Positions 51,616 through 62,892 of a stretch of DNA of 64,000 nucleotides are shown piece after piece. Under the pieces are notes generated by a model, which saw only the letters and a list, made by a program, of their open reading frames with translations, had not been told where the DNA came from and did no database searches. The stretch covers positions 109,817 through 173,816 of the forward strand of contig JAIRYN010000047.1 in assembly GCA_031267575.1 (NCBI GenBank), read 5' to 3'. Numbering within the stretch: position 1 is the first letter of the stretch; every line of letters starts with the position of its first letter. The translations under genes were made by a program, and so were the position numbers. The stretch comes from Synergistaceae bacterium. Its GTDB lineage: Bacteria > Synergistota > Synergistia > Synergistales > Aminobacteriaceae.

Positions 51616-52664
51616 CGGTGAAAATGAAGAAAAGATTGCTGATTCTGCTCCTGACACTTTTTTTACTAGGGGTAGGAGTGGGTACGACGGCGTTTTTTAT
51701 GAAATACCCCCACGAGTTTTGGGATCAGATATTGCCCTTACCTCAGGCAGAGATGGCCGTCGTCGTTTTGAGACCGGGCATAAACGCTCGCCAATGTGCT
51801 CTGGCTTTTTATGAACAGGGAGCGCTGACGCAGTCGCCCGTCTTGTTGGCGCGTTGGATGGCGAGGCTGGGAATTGACCGTAAGATCCGCCCCGGCCAGT
51901 ATCGTGTTTATCGAGCGGGCGCTTGGGATCTGGCCAGGCAGCTTCTGGAGGTGCAGCCTATATCTTCCAGTCTTACAATCGTGCCAGGAATGGATGTTTT
52001 CTCTTTGCGAGAGCTTTTCGGAGAAGGCTCCTCCCCGAATTTTCTGAATGTGAGCACAGACATTCTCCGCGAGGCCCTCCTGGACGATGCGCATTATCCT
52101 GAACCGATGCGGGATCTTCTGATCACCAGAGAGGAATTACGTATGGCTTTCTTGTTGCCGGAAACGTATTTTGTCGTGGAGGAATCTCCAGAGGAGCTGA
52201 TCCGGATCGCCAGCCGTGAGTGGTGGAGTCGATTCGGGGAAAGAGTGGTCTCCATGACGTCGAAGGATTTAGGAAGGATCGCGACGGTGGCCTCTATTAT
52301 TCAGCGGGAAGCTTTGCGGGATGAAGAAAGGGCGGTCATTGCGGGAGTTGTTGAGAATAGACTCAAAAAGGATATGTTGTTGCAAATTGACGCTACGGTC
52401 ATCTACTCTTGGAAGCTCAAGGGGAAAAAACTGACGCGTGTCTTCAACAAAGATTTGGCGGTGGATTCACCGTATAATACTTACGTTTCGCCAGGTCTTC
52501 CGCCGACGCCCATATGTATTCCCTCTACCGAGTCGTGGGAAGCCGCTTTGGCTCCAGAGCGAAACCTCTATTATTATTACGTCGCGCGCAAAAACGGGTA
52601 TCACTATTTTGCCCAGACCTATGAAGAACACCGCCGCAACATAAAAAAAGCGAGGACGGAATAG
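51612..52664 (+). CDS. mltG: Endolytic peptidoglycan transglycosylase MltG
   Basis: MltG (YceG-like, 350 residues) cuts nascent glycan strands and sets their length. It has an N-terminal membrane anchor (LLILLLTLFLLGVGVGTTAFF), a LysM-like region, and the catalytic YceG domain with LPETYFV, TVASIIQREA (catalytic Glu), VENRLKKDMLLQIDATVIYS and DSPYNTYVSPGLPPTPICIP. It is coupled to queA by a 4-bp overlap and followed by ftsK after 16 bp, an arrangement that links wall synthesis and division. Confidence 0.93.
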   Translation: MTVKMKKRLLILLLTLFLLGVGVGTTAFFMKYPHEFWDQILPLPQAEMAVVVLRPGINARQCALAFYEQGALTQSPVLLARWMARLGIDRKIRPGQYRVYRAGAWDLARQLLEVQPISSSLTIVPGMDVFSLRELFGEGSSPNFLNVSTDILREALLDDAHYPEPMRDLLITREELRMAFLLPETYFVVEESPEELIRIASREWWSRFGERVVSMTSKDLGRIATVASIIQREALRDEERAVIAGVVENRLKKDMLLQIDATVIYSWKLKGKKLTRVFNKDLAVDSPYNTYVSPGLPPTPICIPSTESWEAALAPERNLYYYYVARKNGYHYFAQTYEEHRRNIKKARTE

Positions 52665-52680
52665 GAGGTTTACGGAATAG

Positions 52681-55008
52681 ATGGCATTGTCGCGGAATAA
52701 AAAAATCAAAGCCTCTGATAGGCACGGAAGCTGGTTTGAGTTGGTCGTCTTTTTTTTCATGTCCAGCACGTTTTATCTTATCGGAGCCCTAATGAATAGT
52801 TCCTGGACGGGAGAACGAGGACAGGCTATTGGAGAGTATCTGCGCATCAGGGGAGGCGGGGCGCTCATTGTCCCCCTGTTATTTTTGGTTTATCTCTGCG
52901 TCGCCTGGTTTGCCAGGAGTCGTATTCCGAGACCCCTAGGACAGATTTTCGGAACGTTACAACTTTACCTTTCGACGGCGTTTATATTGGGCTTGTTTAG
53001 AAACGCGGGAGGAAATCTGTCCTGGGCTTTGAGTCAGCCCGGAAGAGTAGGTGACGCTTTGACCCAATTTTTCCGCTTAAACTTAGGGATCTTGGGCACG
53101 ATTTTCGTAGCGATTGTTTCTTTGCTCTTGTCGGCCATTCTTTTTGGTTTCCAGTTTCCTTTACGGTTTTTCCACGTCTTGACGGCGCGCTTTATGAAGG
53201 GAAACGTGAGGGAACGCGGCAAGAGAGGGCGTGAGGCAAGAGGCAGAGAGGTCATAGGCAGAGAGGCCAGAGCTAAGGAGGCCAGAGCCAAGGAAGCCAG
53301 AGCTAAAGAAGCCAGAGCTAAAGAAGCCAGAGCCCAAGAAACCAGACTTAAAGAAAATAGAGTCAAAGAAAACAGAGAGCGAGTGAGGGGAAGAGCGCCT
53401 ACAACAGAAAACACGGTCTCGGTTCCACCTCTGTTTTTGGAAACCTCTTCTTTGAATGTGCAAGCCAAAAGCATACAAACCGCCTCATCCGCTCCCTTTG
53501 TACAGCCCACGGAGGTTCTGGAGTCTACGCCCATCGACGGAATGGTGATTGTAGGCAAAGATCTGGTAGGCAAAGATCTGGTAGGCAAAGATCTGATCGA
53601 ATCGAACGGTTATTCGTCATCCGAATCCCAATCCATCGCCGAGTCCAAAGTTCCGCAAGACGCGAAACCCTTTGAAAGGGAAACGCCGGATCCGGAAACC
53701 TTCGAGGCGGAGTCCTCTGAACCAAACTTTCCGCCGCCCTTGGATATTTTCGGTCCCGCCGACAAGAACGACAAAAACGAGGACGAGGAGAAAGAATATG
53801 ATCTAGCCAATGAACAGGCCAAAACCATCGTCGAGACACTCCAGAATTTCGGTGTCAAATCCAACGTGGCACACATTGTCACTGGTCCCTCCGTGGTTCA
53901 GTTTCAATTGGAGTTGGCGCCGGGCATCAAAGTAAGCAAGGTCGCTGGCCTGGCCAACGATCTGACTATGGCTCTGGCGGTGGTCTCCGTTCGTGTGGAG
54001 GCTCCCATCTTGGGACAGCGTTACGTGGGCATCGAGATCCCCAACACCAAGCGCAAGGGAATCGCTCTGCGCTCCATCATAGCGTCGGAGGAATTTCTGG
54101 ATAGCGAGTACGCCCTACCCATGCCTATGGGTGTTCGAGTGGATTCCAAGCGTCTGGTATGTGGACTGGAGGAGATGCCACACCTGCTGGTGGCTGGAAC
54201 CACAGGCTCAGGAAAGAGCGTTTTTATGAACACCTGTATTTTAGGAATGTGCTATCGGCGCGGCCCCGACGAGCTGAAGCTCATTCTAGTGGACCCCAAA
54301 CACGTAGAGTTCGCCATATATGACGGGCTGCCCCACCTCCTGGCGCGGCCCGTCTCCGACCCAAAAAAGGCCATCGCCGCGCTTTCCTGGACTGTGCAGG
54401 AGATGGAAAACCGTTCGGAGGCCTTTGCGCACGCTAAAGTTCGCAATTTAGCCTCTTATAATGAAAAAGCCCTGCCCAAAAACAGATTCCCTCACATTGT
54501 GGTAGTGGTGGACGAACTGGCGGATCTGATGTATACCGCGGGCAAAGAAGTGGAGGGGCTTATCGTGCGTCTTGCTCAGAAAGCCCGCGCCGCGGGAATT
54601 CACCTCATTCTCGCGACCCAGCGTCCTTCCGTAGACGTCATTACGGGACTTATCAAGGCAAATGTTCCAGCAAGGGTGGCCTTTGCCGTGCCCTCCCAAA
54701 CGGACTCCCGAATTATCATCGACACAGGTGGGGCTGAGAAATTGTTGGGCAAGGGAGACATGCTTTTTTATAGTACGCGCTACCCACGCCCGATTCGCTT
54801 ACAGGCTTCCTTTATCACGGAGGAGCGCACGCTGGAGTTTGTGGAGTCCATGAAAAAAATCTTTGGAGAACCACACTACGTCGAGTTCGAAGATTTTAGT
54901 GGCAGCGGCAACAGTAGCGGCAATGAAAACGGGGGAGGCGACAAATCCAGCGCGAGGCGATCAAGGTCATCAATGGATACGGGAATAGCCTCGGCCAGTG
55001 GGTTATGA
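52681..55008 (+). CDS. ftsK: DNA translocase FtsK/SpoIIIE without recognisable gamma domain
   Basis: The 775-residue protein has about four N-terminal membrane helices, a linker, then the motor: beta domain FGVKSNVAHIVTGPSVVQFQLEL, Walker A GTTGSGKSVFMN, Walker B VVVVDELADLM and ILATQRPSVDVITG. FtsK pumps chromosomal DNA through the septum. The linker contains six RAKEA-type pentapeptides from a 15-nt repeat (53263-53343) and VGKDL three times (53546-53593). After IRLQASFITEERTLEFVESM the protein ends in a Gly/Ser/Asn-rich tail where the DNA-reading winged-helix gamma domain should be. RBS AGGAGG. Confidence 0.93.
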   Translation: MALSRNKKIKASDRHGSWFELVVFFFMSSTFYLIGALMNSSWTGERGQAIGEYLRIRGGGALIVPLLFLVYLCVAWFARSRIPRPLGQIFGTLQLYLSTAFILGLFRNAGGNLSWALSQPGRVGDALTQFFRLNLGILGTIFVAIVSLLLSAILFGFQFPLRFFHVLTARFMKGNVRERGKRGREARGREVIGREARAKEARAKEARAKEARAKEARAQETRLKENRVKENRERVRGRAPTTENTVSVPPLFLETSSLNVQAKSIQTASSAPFVQPTEVLESTPIDGMVIVGKDLVGKDLVGKDLIESNGYSSSESQSIAESKVPQDAKPFERETPDPETFEAESSEPNFPPPLDIFGPADKNDKNEDEEKEYDLANEQAKTIVETLQNFGVKSNVAHIVTGPSVVQFQLELAPGIKVSKVAGLANDLTMALAVVSVRVEAPILGQRYVGIEIPNTKRKGIALRSIIASEEFLDSEYALPMPMGVRVDSKRLVCGLEEMPHLLVAGTTGSGKSVFMNTCILGMCYRRGPDELKLILVDPKHVEFAIYDGLPHLLARPVSDPKKAIAALSWTVQEMENRSEAFAHAKVRNLASYNEKALPKNRFPHIVVVVDELADLMYTAGKEVEGLIVRLAQKARAAGIHLILATQRPSVDVITGLIKANVPARVAFAVPSQTDSRIIIDTGGAEKLLGKGDMLFYSTRYPRPIRLQASFITEERTLEFVESMKKIFGEPHYVEFEDFSGSGNSSGNENGGGDKSSARRSRSSMDTGIASASGL

Positions 55009-55715
55009 GCGGTCTATTGTCTCGCTTCGCGTTACCCCAAATGGAGATTGCCTTTGAGCGAGAGGTTCGCATAGGGCAACTTGTTGTGTTGGGTGGACGC
55101 GCGCCAGACGCGGCTTGGTTGCGTCTCGCGGCTTCGGATAAGTTTATTTGGGCGGCGGACCATGGAGCGGAAGCGTGTAAAACCGCGGGAGTGTCTCCGA
55201 ACCGCGCCTTGGGCGATTTCGATAGTATTGAAGAAGAGGGCAAGGCATGGTTGGAGCGCCTGGGGGTAAAAACCGAACGCTACCCGACGGACAAGGACTA
55301 CACGGATTTCCAACTTTGTCTGCGCCAGGCCGAGGGCGACCTGTTGGTGACGGGATGTTGGGGCGGGCGATTTGACCATGCTTTCGCCAACGTTTTTTCT
55401 ATTCCGTGGGGGCGCGAGTGGGGCGCGAACGTCCGGGCTTTTGCCGACGATCGAGAGGTCCTAGTGCCTCTTGTGGGAGGGGAGTCGGTCGAGCTGTTTT
55501 TTCGCGCGCGCCCATCGGTGATTTCTCTTTTGCCTTTTACCGACATTTGCGAAGGAGTATGCCTTCGCGGGACGAAATGGGAGTTAAACGACGCGGAAAT
55601 TTTTCTGGGGCGCCCTTACACGGTCAGCAATGTTCCCACGGGAGACCATGTGTGCGCGCAAATCCAAAAAGGAAGTTTGGGGGTTTATTGTCTTTTCGAG
55701 GAAGTGAAGCTATAG
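55005..55715 (+). CDS. Thiamine pyrophosphokinase
   Basis: The 236-residue enzyme makes thiamine diphosphate. The family motifs are IWAADHGAEACKTAG, ALGDFDSIEEEG, TDKDYTDFQLCL and VTGCWGGRFDHAFAN, with the C-terminal beta domain (FTDICEGVCLRG). It starts in a 4-bp ATGA overlap with ftsK. Its stop overlaps the convergent prfH stop by 6 bp, so the two transcripts have no room for a separate terminator. Confidence 0.92.
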   Translation: MSGLLSRFALPQMEIAFEREVRIGQLVVLGGRAPDAAWLRLAASDKFIWAADHGAEACKTAGVSPNRALGDFDSIEEEGKAWLERLGVKTERYPTDKDYTDFQLCLRQAEGDLLVTGCWGGRFDHAFANVFSIPWGREWGANVRAFADDREVLVPLVGGESVELFFRARPSVISLLPFTDICEGVCLRGTKWELNDAEIFLGRPYTVSNVPTGDHVCAQIQKGSLGVYCLFEEVKL

Positions 55716-56366
55716 TCTCGCCGCTGATTCTTGAGCGCTCCACACCAGCCGGAACTCCATTCCTTCATACACGCGAACGGGGTTACCGCGCTTGATTTGA
55801 GTGTGTTGCAGCCAATCAAGCGACCTGACGAACGCCGCTCCGGCAGTGTTACGGGCGATGACGATTTCTTCAAGGCGGGTCAGAGCAATTTGTCTGTTCA
55901 CGCGTTGACTGCGTTCTTCTGTACAGACCGTCGTGAGACCGAGGGGCAGGTAGAGAGCCCTAACTCCGGTTTCTACCTTATTGACATTTTGTCCGCCCTT
56001 GCCGCCGCTGCGGAAAGTCTCGAACTTTACCAACGATTTGTCGAATACGTCGATTTGTTTCTCGTGGCACAGGCTGATATCCACGAACCAATTTTTTCGT
56101 CCATGATGGGGACGGAAGGGGCTTTTACAAATCCACTGCACTGTACCCTCTAAAAAGGACAAATCCGTTTCACTAGCTATCCGCACGGAACGATAACAAT
56201 TTTCTTTTTTTCCGTTTTCTTTTTTTACATTTTCTTTTTTTCTGTGCTCAGGCTTACATTCTAAAACTTTGATATCCGAAAATTCTCCCATTAAAGAAAA
56301 TAGCAATTTCCCTACCGCCAGTTCACACTCCGCCGGACCTTGCCCGGAACTTAACTGCAATTCCAT
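55710..56366 (-). CDS. prfH: Peptide chain release factor-like protein PrfH (RF-H)
   Basis: The 218-residue protein has the class-I release-factor catalytic domain with FRSGGKGGQNVNKVETGVRA (the GGQ loop) but no stop-codon-reading domain, as in PrfH. PrfH releases peptides from ribosomes damaged by 16S rRNA cleavage and is almost always paired with an RtcB2 ligase, as here (6 bp after rtcB2). Residues about 43-57 read RKKENVKKENGKKEN, produced by three 15-nt repeats (about 56203-56248); this basic insert is not a family feature. Confidence 0.9.
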   Translation of the reverse strand: MELQLSSGQGPAECELAVGKLLFSLMGEFSDIKVLECKPEHRKKENVKKENGKKENCYRSVRIASETDLSFLEGTVQWICKSPFRPHHGRKNWFVDISLCHEKQIDVFDKSLVKFETFRSGGKGGQNVNKVETGVRALYLPLGLTTVCTEERSQRVNRQIALTRLEEIVIARNTAGAAFVRSLDWLQHTQIKRGNPVRVYEGMEFRLVWSAQESAARL

Positions 56367-56372
56367 TAATGA

Positions 56373-57461
56373 TTACACTTTCACTGTCAAGAGCGGCCGT
56401 AATGTGGCGACGACGCTACATAGATTGTGCTGTACCAACGCGTCGATGATATATTCGATACCTTTGTAAGCCTCTGAAGCTTCCTCGTACAACAGGTCAA
56501 CGTCGTGACAGACGGTCTTGCTTCCGAGGCGCGTTTCGTGGATCGCGTCCTTGTGATATTTGTTCTTAAGACGCCCTTTGCAGAGCGAGCGGATCCATTT
56601 CCGGCCCGCGCCATGAGAAAGCGAAAAAGCGGACTTATCCGTATCTTCGACATTCTCACTAGGCGAGACGACATAGGTCAGGCTTCCACGTGATCCTGGG
56701 ATGACGACCATGCCCACGAGAGCGCTCACCACGCCCTTGCGATGGATATACCGTTTACCGCGTTCTTCGAGAAAATTGTGATGGCAATCGATCAGTGTTT
56801 TTACGTCAGGCGAATAGCCAAGATAATCCACCAACTTCTTCGCGACCAACAGGCGGTTGCGGTGTGCCCACAGCAAAGCACTGTCGTGAGCGGTCAGATA
56901 AGCCGCGGCACGTTCGCTGTCCGCGGGATAGCCGCCGTACTCCCTGAATTCGCCAAAGACCTGTTGGCCGTAACCGCGTGAGCCACAATGAACCAACAAT
57001 AAAAGTTGGTTTTTGTTTGCATTGAGGGCCTCGAAACGCTTTTCGTTGAAAATTTTCTCCACTGTCTGAAATTCGGCGAAGTGATTGCCGCCCCCAATAG
57101 TGCCCAAGTCTGATATAGGGCTTTCCTCTGGGAAAGGATTATCGATAGGAATGTCCCGCAAGGCTTTGATGTCGTTCAATTTGGTGTAAACGCGGTCTTG
57201 CTTGAATTTCTTCACACGGCAGCTTGTCTCGAAGAGCCCCATACCGCAACCGATGTCGTTGCCGATAAGGTGCGGGTAGATTATGCCTTCAGTTTCCAGG
57301 GCTACGCCGACGGGAGTTTTACCGGGGTGTAAGTCGGGGAGCCCGACGGCGCGAATTACACCCGGTAGGGCAGCGACGGATTTCAATTGCGCGATGGCAT
57401 CGCCTTCCATCCAGCATTTTTCGTTCGCTATAAGGGTGATTTTGTCATTGGATCGCGTCAT
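56373..57461 (-). CDS. RtcB-family RNA ligase, PrfH-coupled (RtcB2)
   Basis: The 362-residue RtcB has LPDLHPGKTPVGVALET, NDIGCGMGLFET (metal-binding Cys), GTIGGGNHFAEFQ, LLLVHCGSRGYG, VVIPGSRGSLTYVV and SLSHGAGRK, whose histidine is guanylylated. It is shorter than RtcB1. Together with the adjoining prfH it matches the known rescue-and-repair pair: PrfH removes the peptide from a ribosome nicked in the decoding centre and RtcB2 seals the rRNA. The start is the ATG at 57461. Upstream, five 14-nt tandem repeats occupy the promoter region. Confidence 0.92.
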   Translation of the reverse strand: MTRSNDKITLIANEKCWMEGDAIAQLKSVAALPGVIRAVGLPDLHPGKTPVGVALETEGIIYPHLIGNDIGCGMGLFETSCRVKKFKQDRVYTKLNDIKALRDIPIDNPFPEESPISDLGTIGGGNHFAEFQTVEKIFNEKRFEALNANKNQLLLLVHCGSRGYGQQVFGEFREYGGYPADSERAAAYLTAHDSALLWAHRNRLLVAKKLVDYLGYSPDVKTLIDCHHNFLEERGKRYIHRKGVVSALVGMVVIPGSRGSLTYVVSPSENVEDTDKSAFSLSHGAGRKWIRSLCKGRLKNKYHKDAIHETRLGSKTVCHDVDLLYEEASEAYKGIEYIIDALVQHNLCSVVATLRPLLTVKV

Positions 57462-57512
57462 AAAAGCCGCCTCTCAATATCAATTTACCCATGCGCTTCC
57501 GCTTGCTTATGC

Positions 57513-57582
57513 GCTTCCATACAAAGGCTTCCATACAAAGGCTTCCATGCAAAAGCTTTCATGCAAAAGCTTTCATGCAAGG
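57513..57582. repeat. Five 14-nt tandem repeats upstream of rtcB2-prfH
   Basis: The unit GCTTCCATACAAAG is repeated five times without gaps. Units 1 and 2 are identical and units 3-5 drift to GCTTTCATGCAAAA. The array ends 52 bp upstream of the rtcB2 start, in a position where it could influence transcription. Confidence 0.9.
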
Positions 57583-57635
57583 GATTGTAATTGTAAGCGA
57601 TAATTCTACAAGACGACTATGCCAGATGATCGAGA

Positions 57636-59711
<2,076 letters not shown>

Positions 59712-60617
59712 TTGCTTGGTTCAAAGTTCAACGTGCAGGGAAAAATAAAAGAAATCCTGGTATCCATGCTGCGTGGCGCGCGCAATGACTGGAAGGCGTT
59801 ATTGGTGATTGTCTTGGGGAACGTGACCACCGCTTTCGCTGTGATCAATTTCACACTGCCCTATCGTTTCCCCGACATGGGTGTTTCGGGGCTGGCGGTC
59901 TTGTCGAACTACGTGTTTGGCGTCTCCCCGAGTTGGGTGGTAGCTGGCGGAAACCTGCTGTTGATCCTTTGGGGCAAAAGAAATTTGCAACTGCATTTCT
60001 TGGGCCTGACGGTCTGTTCCATCTTGGTTTTCTCCATTTCAATGCCCCTCTTTCTACTGTATCCCTTGCCTTTGCCCCAGGACAAATTTATGGCTGCTGT
60101 CATTACCGGAGTCCTAAAGGGCGTCGCGAGTGGGATGATCTTCAATGTGGGGGGCTCAGGCGGCGGAACGGATATTGTGGCAATGGTGATGCGCCGGCGC
60201 TACGGCATAGAGGTGGGTCAGTTCTCCATCTTCGTGAATATTTTCATCCTGGCGCTGTCGTTGAGCGTTATCGGGTTGGATTCCGTGATCTACGGTATCG
60301 TGGGACTTTACATCTACGGCGTCACCGTAGATAATGTTATGCGTAAGTTTGATCGGCGCAAACAGGCTTTCATTATCACCAACATCCCCGACGACGTGTG
60401 TGATTTCATTTCGGCGACAGGCAGGGGCGTCACCCGCATCAATGCCGAGGGGGCCTATACGGGGCAGCCGCGTACCGTGCTGATCTCCCTATTGGAGGCG
60501 CGTCAGGTGATGCAGCTCAAGGTTTACCTTGGGGAAAAAGATCCGAACGCCTTCGTCTCCATTTGCGACGCTACGGAGGTCTTGGGCAGGGGCTTCAAAA
60601 ATTGGCGATCTCTTTAA
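59712..60617 (+). CDS. YitT-family membrane protein (DUF161 with DUF2179)
   Basis: The 301 residues form five to six membrane segments (ALLVIVLGNVTTAFAVINFTL, FGVSPSWVVAGGNLLLIL, VITGVLKGVASGMIFNVGGSGGGTDIVAM, IFVNIFILALSLSVIGLDSVIYGIVGLYIYG) and a soluble C-terminal DUF2179 domain (AFIITNIPDDVCDFISATGRGVTRINAEGAYTG). The family's function is unknown. It starts at a TTG with AAAGAAGG upstream. Confidence 0.9.
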   Translation: MLGSKFNVQGKIKEILVSMLRGARNDWKALLVIVLGNVTTAFAVINFTLPYRFPDMGVSGLAVLSNYVFGVSPSWVVAGGNLLLILWGKRNLQLHFLGLTVCSILVFSISMPLFLLYPLPLPQDKFMAAVITGVLKGVASGMIFNVGGSGGGTDIVAMVMRRRYGIEVGQFSIFVNIFILALSLSVIGLDSVIYGIVGLYIYGVTVDNVMRKFDRRKQAFIITNIPDDVCDFISATGRGVTRINAEGAYTGQPRTVLISLLEARQVMQLKVYLGEKDPNAFVSICDATEVLGRGFKNWRSL

Positions 60618-60638
60618 TATAAATAAAAATTCGCCGGA

Positions 60639-61304
60639 ATGTTATCACCCAAAATGCTGATGGAGCTTCTCGCGCATTTTATGTGGCCCGTCGCCTGTCC
60701 TGTGTGTGGGGCTCTTGGGAAGCTGATCTGCGAGGATTGTTTGCGGTCTTTCGCTAAATTCCGACTTCCGCGCTGCCTTTGGTGCGGCGAGCCTATTCCT
60801 TGTAAGATCCATAAGGCCGAAACCCCGAAGATCCAAACGGGATTCGTTTACGAGGGGCACGTGAAAGAACTGATTTTGGCTCTTAAATACAAAAGATATA
60901 GAGCCCTAGGTCCTCATTTGGGAAAAGCTCTGGCGCGGGTTGTCGCTTGCCCGAAGGTGGACGTTCTCGTCCCCATTCCCCTACACCAGAACAGCAAACG
61001 GCGTTATAACCAGGCCGAAGGGATAGCCAAGGGGTTGAGCGAGGTTTGGGGAACCGAGGTTCTGGATGTCGCGCAGTGGAAAATTGATGTTTCACCGCGA
61101 GCGGGTGCTTCCTTGTCGGAACGCTTCTCCCTTACCCCTGAGGCCTTCGGTTTCGGCATGGATATTTCTAATCTTCGGGTGGGTTTTGTGGATGACGTCT
61201 GCACTACGGGCACAACTCTTTCTTGTCTAGCCAAGGCCGCCCGTGCCCAAGGAGCGGAGGTATGTGGAGCTTTTGTGGTGGCTGGCAGCCCGTTCGTGGG
61301 ATAA
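60639..61304 (+). CDS. ComF-family phosphoribosyltransferase-like protein
   Basis: The 221-residue protein has the ComF zinc-ribbon start (CPVCGALGKLICEDCL, then CLWCGEPI), YKRYRALGPHLGKALA and VDVLVPIPLHQNSKRRYNQAEGIAKGL. The PRPP-type loop is FVDDVCTTGTTLS. In competent bacteria ComFC helps DNA uptake; here the role is open because no comFA is visible. Start ATG 60639. Confidence 0.9.
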   Translation: MLSPKMLMELLAHFMWPVACPVCGALGKLICEDCLRSFAKFRLPRCLWCGEPIPCKIHKAETPKIQTGFVYEGHVKELILALKYKRYRALGPHLGKALARVVACPKVDVLVPIPLHQNSKRRYNQAEGIAKGLSEVWGTEVLDVAQWKIDVSPRAGASLSERFSLTPEAFGFGMDISNLRVGFVDDVCTTGTTLSCLAKAARAQGAEVCGAFVVAGSPFVG

Positions 61305-61382
61305 AATACATGAGATAAAATACAGTAGAAACGTATGGCCACGCGTCTCTAGAAAATTCAATAGGCTGAGGAGTTGTATACC

Positions 61383-62507
61383 GTGGGAAATAAGGTATGT
61401 TATGACGATCTTATGAAACTGACCGAATCAATACTGTCAAAAGGTTACGGTTATTCGCATGAGGAATCCGAAGTGACGGCGCGGGTTCTTGTGGAGGCCG
61501 ATGCGAGAAACATTCCATCTCATGGAGTGTCTCGGCTGGCTTTCTATCGAATGAATAAAGACCGCGGTTTTTCTAAGCCTGGCGCCAAGCCTGAAATCGT
61601 CTGGGAGACGCCGTGTTCGCTTGTCGTCGACGGGCATGACGGAGTGGGTTGCTATGTATCGGAATTTTGCGTGAAAAAGATCATCGAAAAAGCGTCTCAG
61701 GCCGGCACGGGCTTTTGCGCCGCGCGGAACTCCAATCACTTTGGAATTGCGGGATACTGGGCGGAGACAATCGCTCGACACGATATGATCGGCATGGCGT
61801 TCACCAATACCCGAACCTGTGGAATCCCGACCTACGGGCGCCAAAGAATGCTCGGCACCAATCCGATAGCGGTAGGTATACCCGAAGAAAACACGCGCAA
61901 CAGTGTTTTTTTGCTCGACATGGCGACGACGACGGTGGCTCACGGCAAGATTGAGGTTTACGACAGACGCAAGAAACCCATGCCGCTCGGTTGGGCGGTT
62001 GATGAGAACGGCATCGGGACTGCCGACGCCACCGGCTTCGAGAAGATGTTTTTGTCGAATCCGACGTATGGTGGTCACCTTTTCCTTGGTGGCGGGGGTG
62101 AGGAAAACGGCGGACACAAGGGTTACGGCCTGGGGCTTCTCGTCGAGCTGCTCTGTTCAGGACTGTCGTTGGGCATGAGCACGGTGGAAACCTTTCGCGA
62201 AGGCCAAGGTTCAGGGATAACTCACTTCTTCGGCGCTATCCGACTTGATCTTTTCGGAGATCCGAAAGAGCTGAAGCGTCGAGTGAGTAAAATTCTCGAC
62301 GATATCCGCAAAAGTGAAAAAGCGGTGGACCAGGAGAGAATTTACATCCACGGGGAAAAAGAATCCGAAGCTCGTGAGAAAGCGCTGAAAGAAGGCATTT
62401 TTATCGATGACGCGACACGCGATTTTTTGGGCTCGCTGAGCGAGGAACTCAAGCTGGAACCGATTCGGTTTCTACCGACTGAGGAAGAAGTCACAAGCCT
62501 CTCGTGA
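61383..62507 (+). CDS. Malate/L-lactate dehydrogenase family (Ldh2) oxidoreductase
   Basis: This NAD(P)-dependent dehydrogenase of the Ldh2 fold (374 residues) has VEADARNIPSHGVSRL with the catalytic histidine, FCAARNSNHFGIAGYW, MAFTNTRTCGIPTYGRQRML, PIAVGIP, DMATTTVAHGKIEVY and GHKGYGLGLLVELL. Members act on malate, lactate, ureidoglycolate or cyclic imino acids; the substrate is not fixed. The GTG at 61383 with GAGGAG about 11 nt upstream is chosen over the TTG at 61374. The last codons touch the right end of an IS605-type remnant. Confidence 0.9.
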   Translation: MGNKVCYDDLMKLTESILSKGYGYSHEESEVTARVLVEADARNIPSHGVSRLAFYRMNKDRGFSKPGAKPEIVWETPCSLVVDGHDGVGCYVSEFCVKKIIEKASQAGTGFCAARNSNHFGIAGYWAETIARHDMIGMAFTNTRTCGIPTYGRQRMLGTNPIAVGIPEENTRNSVFLLDMATTTVAHGKIEVYDRRKKPMPLGWAVDENGIGTADATGFEKMFLSNPTYGGHLFLGGGGEENGGHKGYGLGLLVELLCSGLSLGMSTVETFREGQGSGITHFFGAIRLDLFGDPKELKRRVSKILDDIRKSEKAVDQERIYIHGEKESEAREKALKEGIFIDDATRDFLGSLSEELKLEPIRFLPTEEEVTSLS

Positions 62508-62707
62508 CATACTCCCACGACTAAAGTCATGAGATTCTAAGATCGACAAAGACAGCCGACTAAAACCGGTTTTACGTCTTCTCCTTTAAGAGTGGATGCC
62601 CCCACTCTGAGAATATTTACAGCCGCATCGATATCCCGGTTGATATCCCGGTCGTGTTCCGCCCCGCATCTCGGACACATCCATCCACGGACGGACAGAA
62701 TATTTTA
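62506..62707 (-). mobile_element. IS605-type remnant: tnpB 3' end plus right end
   Basis: On the minus strand the last part of tnpB is readable: [32 protein letters not shown], i.e. the zinc ribbon and the RuvC-III end of TnpB, with a 12-nt duplication. Then come the right-end hairpin and CATACTCCCACGACT end that match copies 1 and 2. Upstream tnpB sequence is degraded. It retains the region where TnpB guide RNA is normally encoded. Confidence 0.82.
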
Positions 62708-62892
62708 TTGAGTCGTTACCGGTACACGACACGCGGACCGTTATTTTTTAAACTCCTCTCCGCGCTCGGAAAGCCGACTTGTTTCAGGGCCATTATTTAA
62801 GAATTTAAGAAAAAATTGGAGGAAAGAAAACATAGAGGAATTTTAAAGCTGGCGATCACTTCTTTATACTCGTCATACATAGATAATTTCGC
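62708..62892. other. Degraded sequence upstream of the primase remnant
   Basis: Probably the eroded 5' remainder of tnpB and spacer. No coding signal is convincing. Confidence 0.35.
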
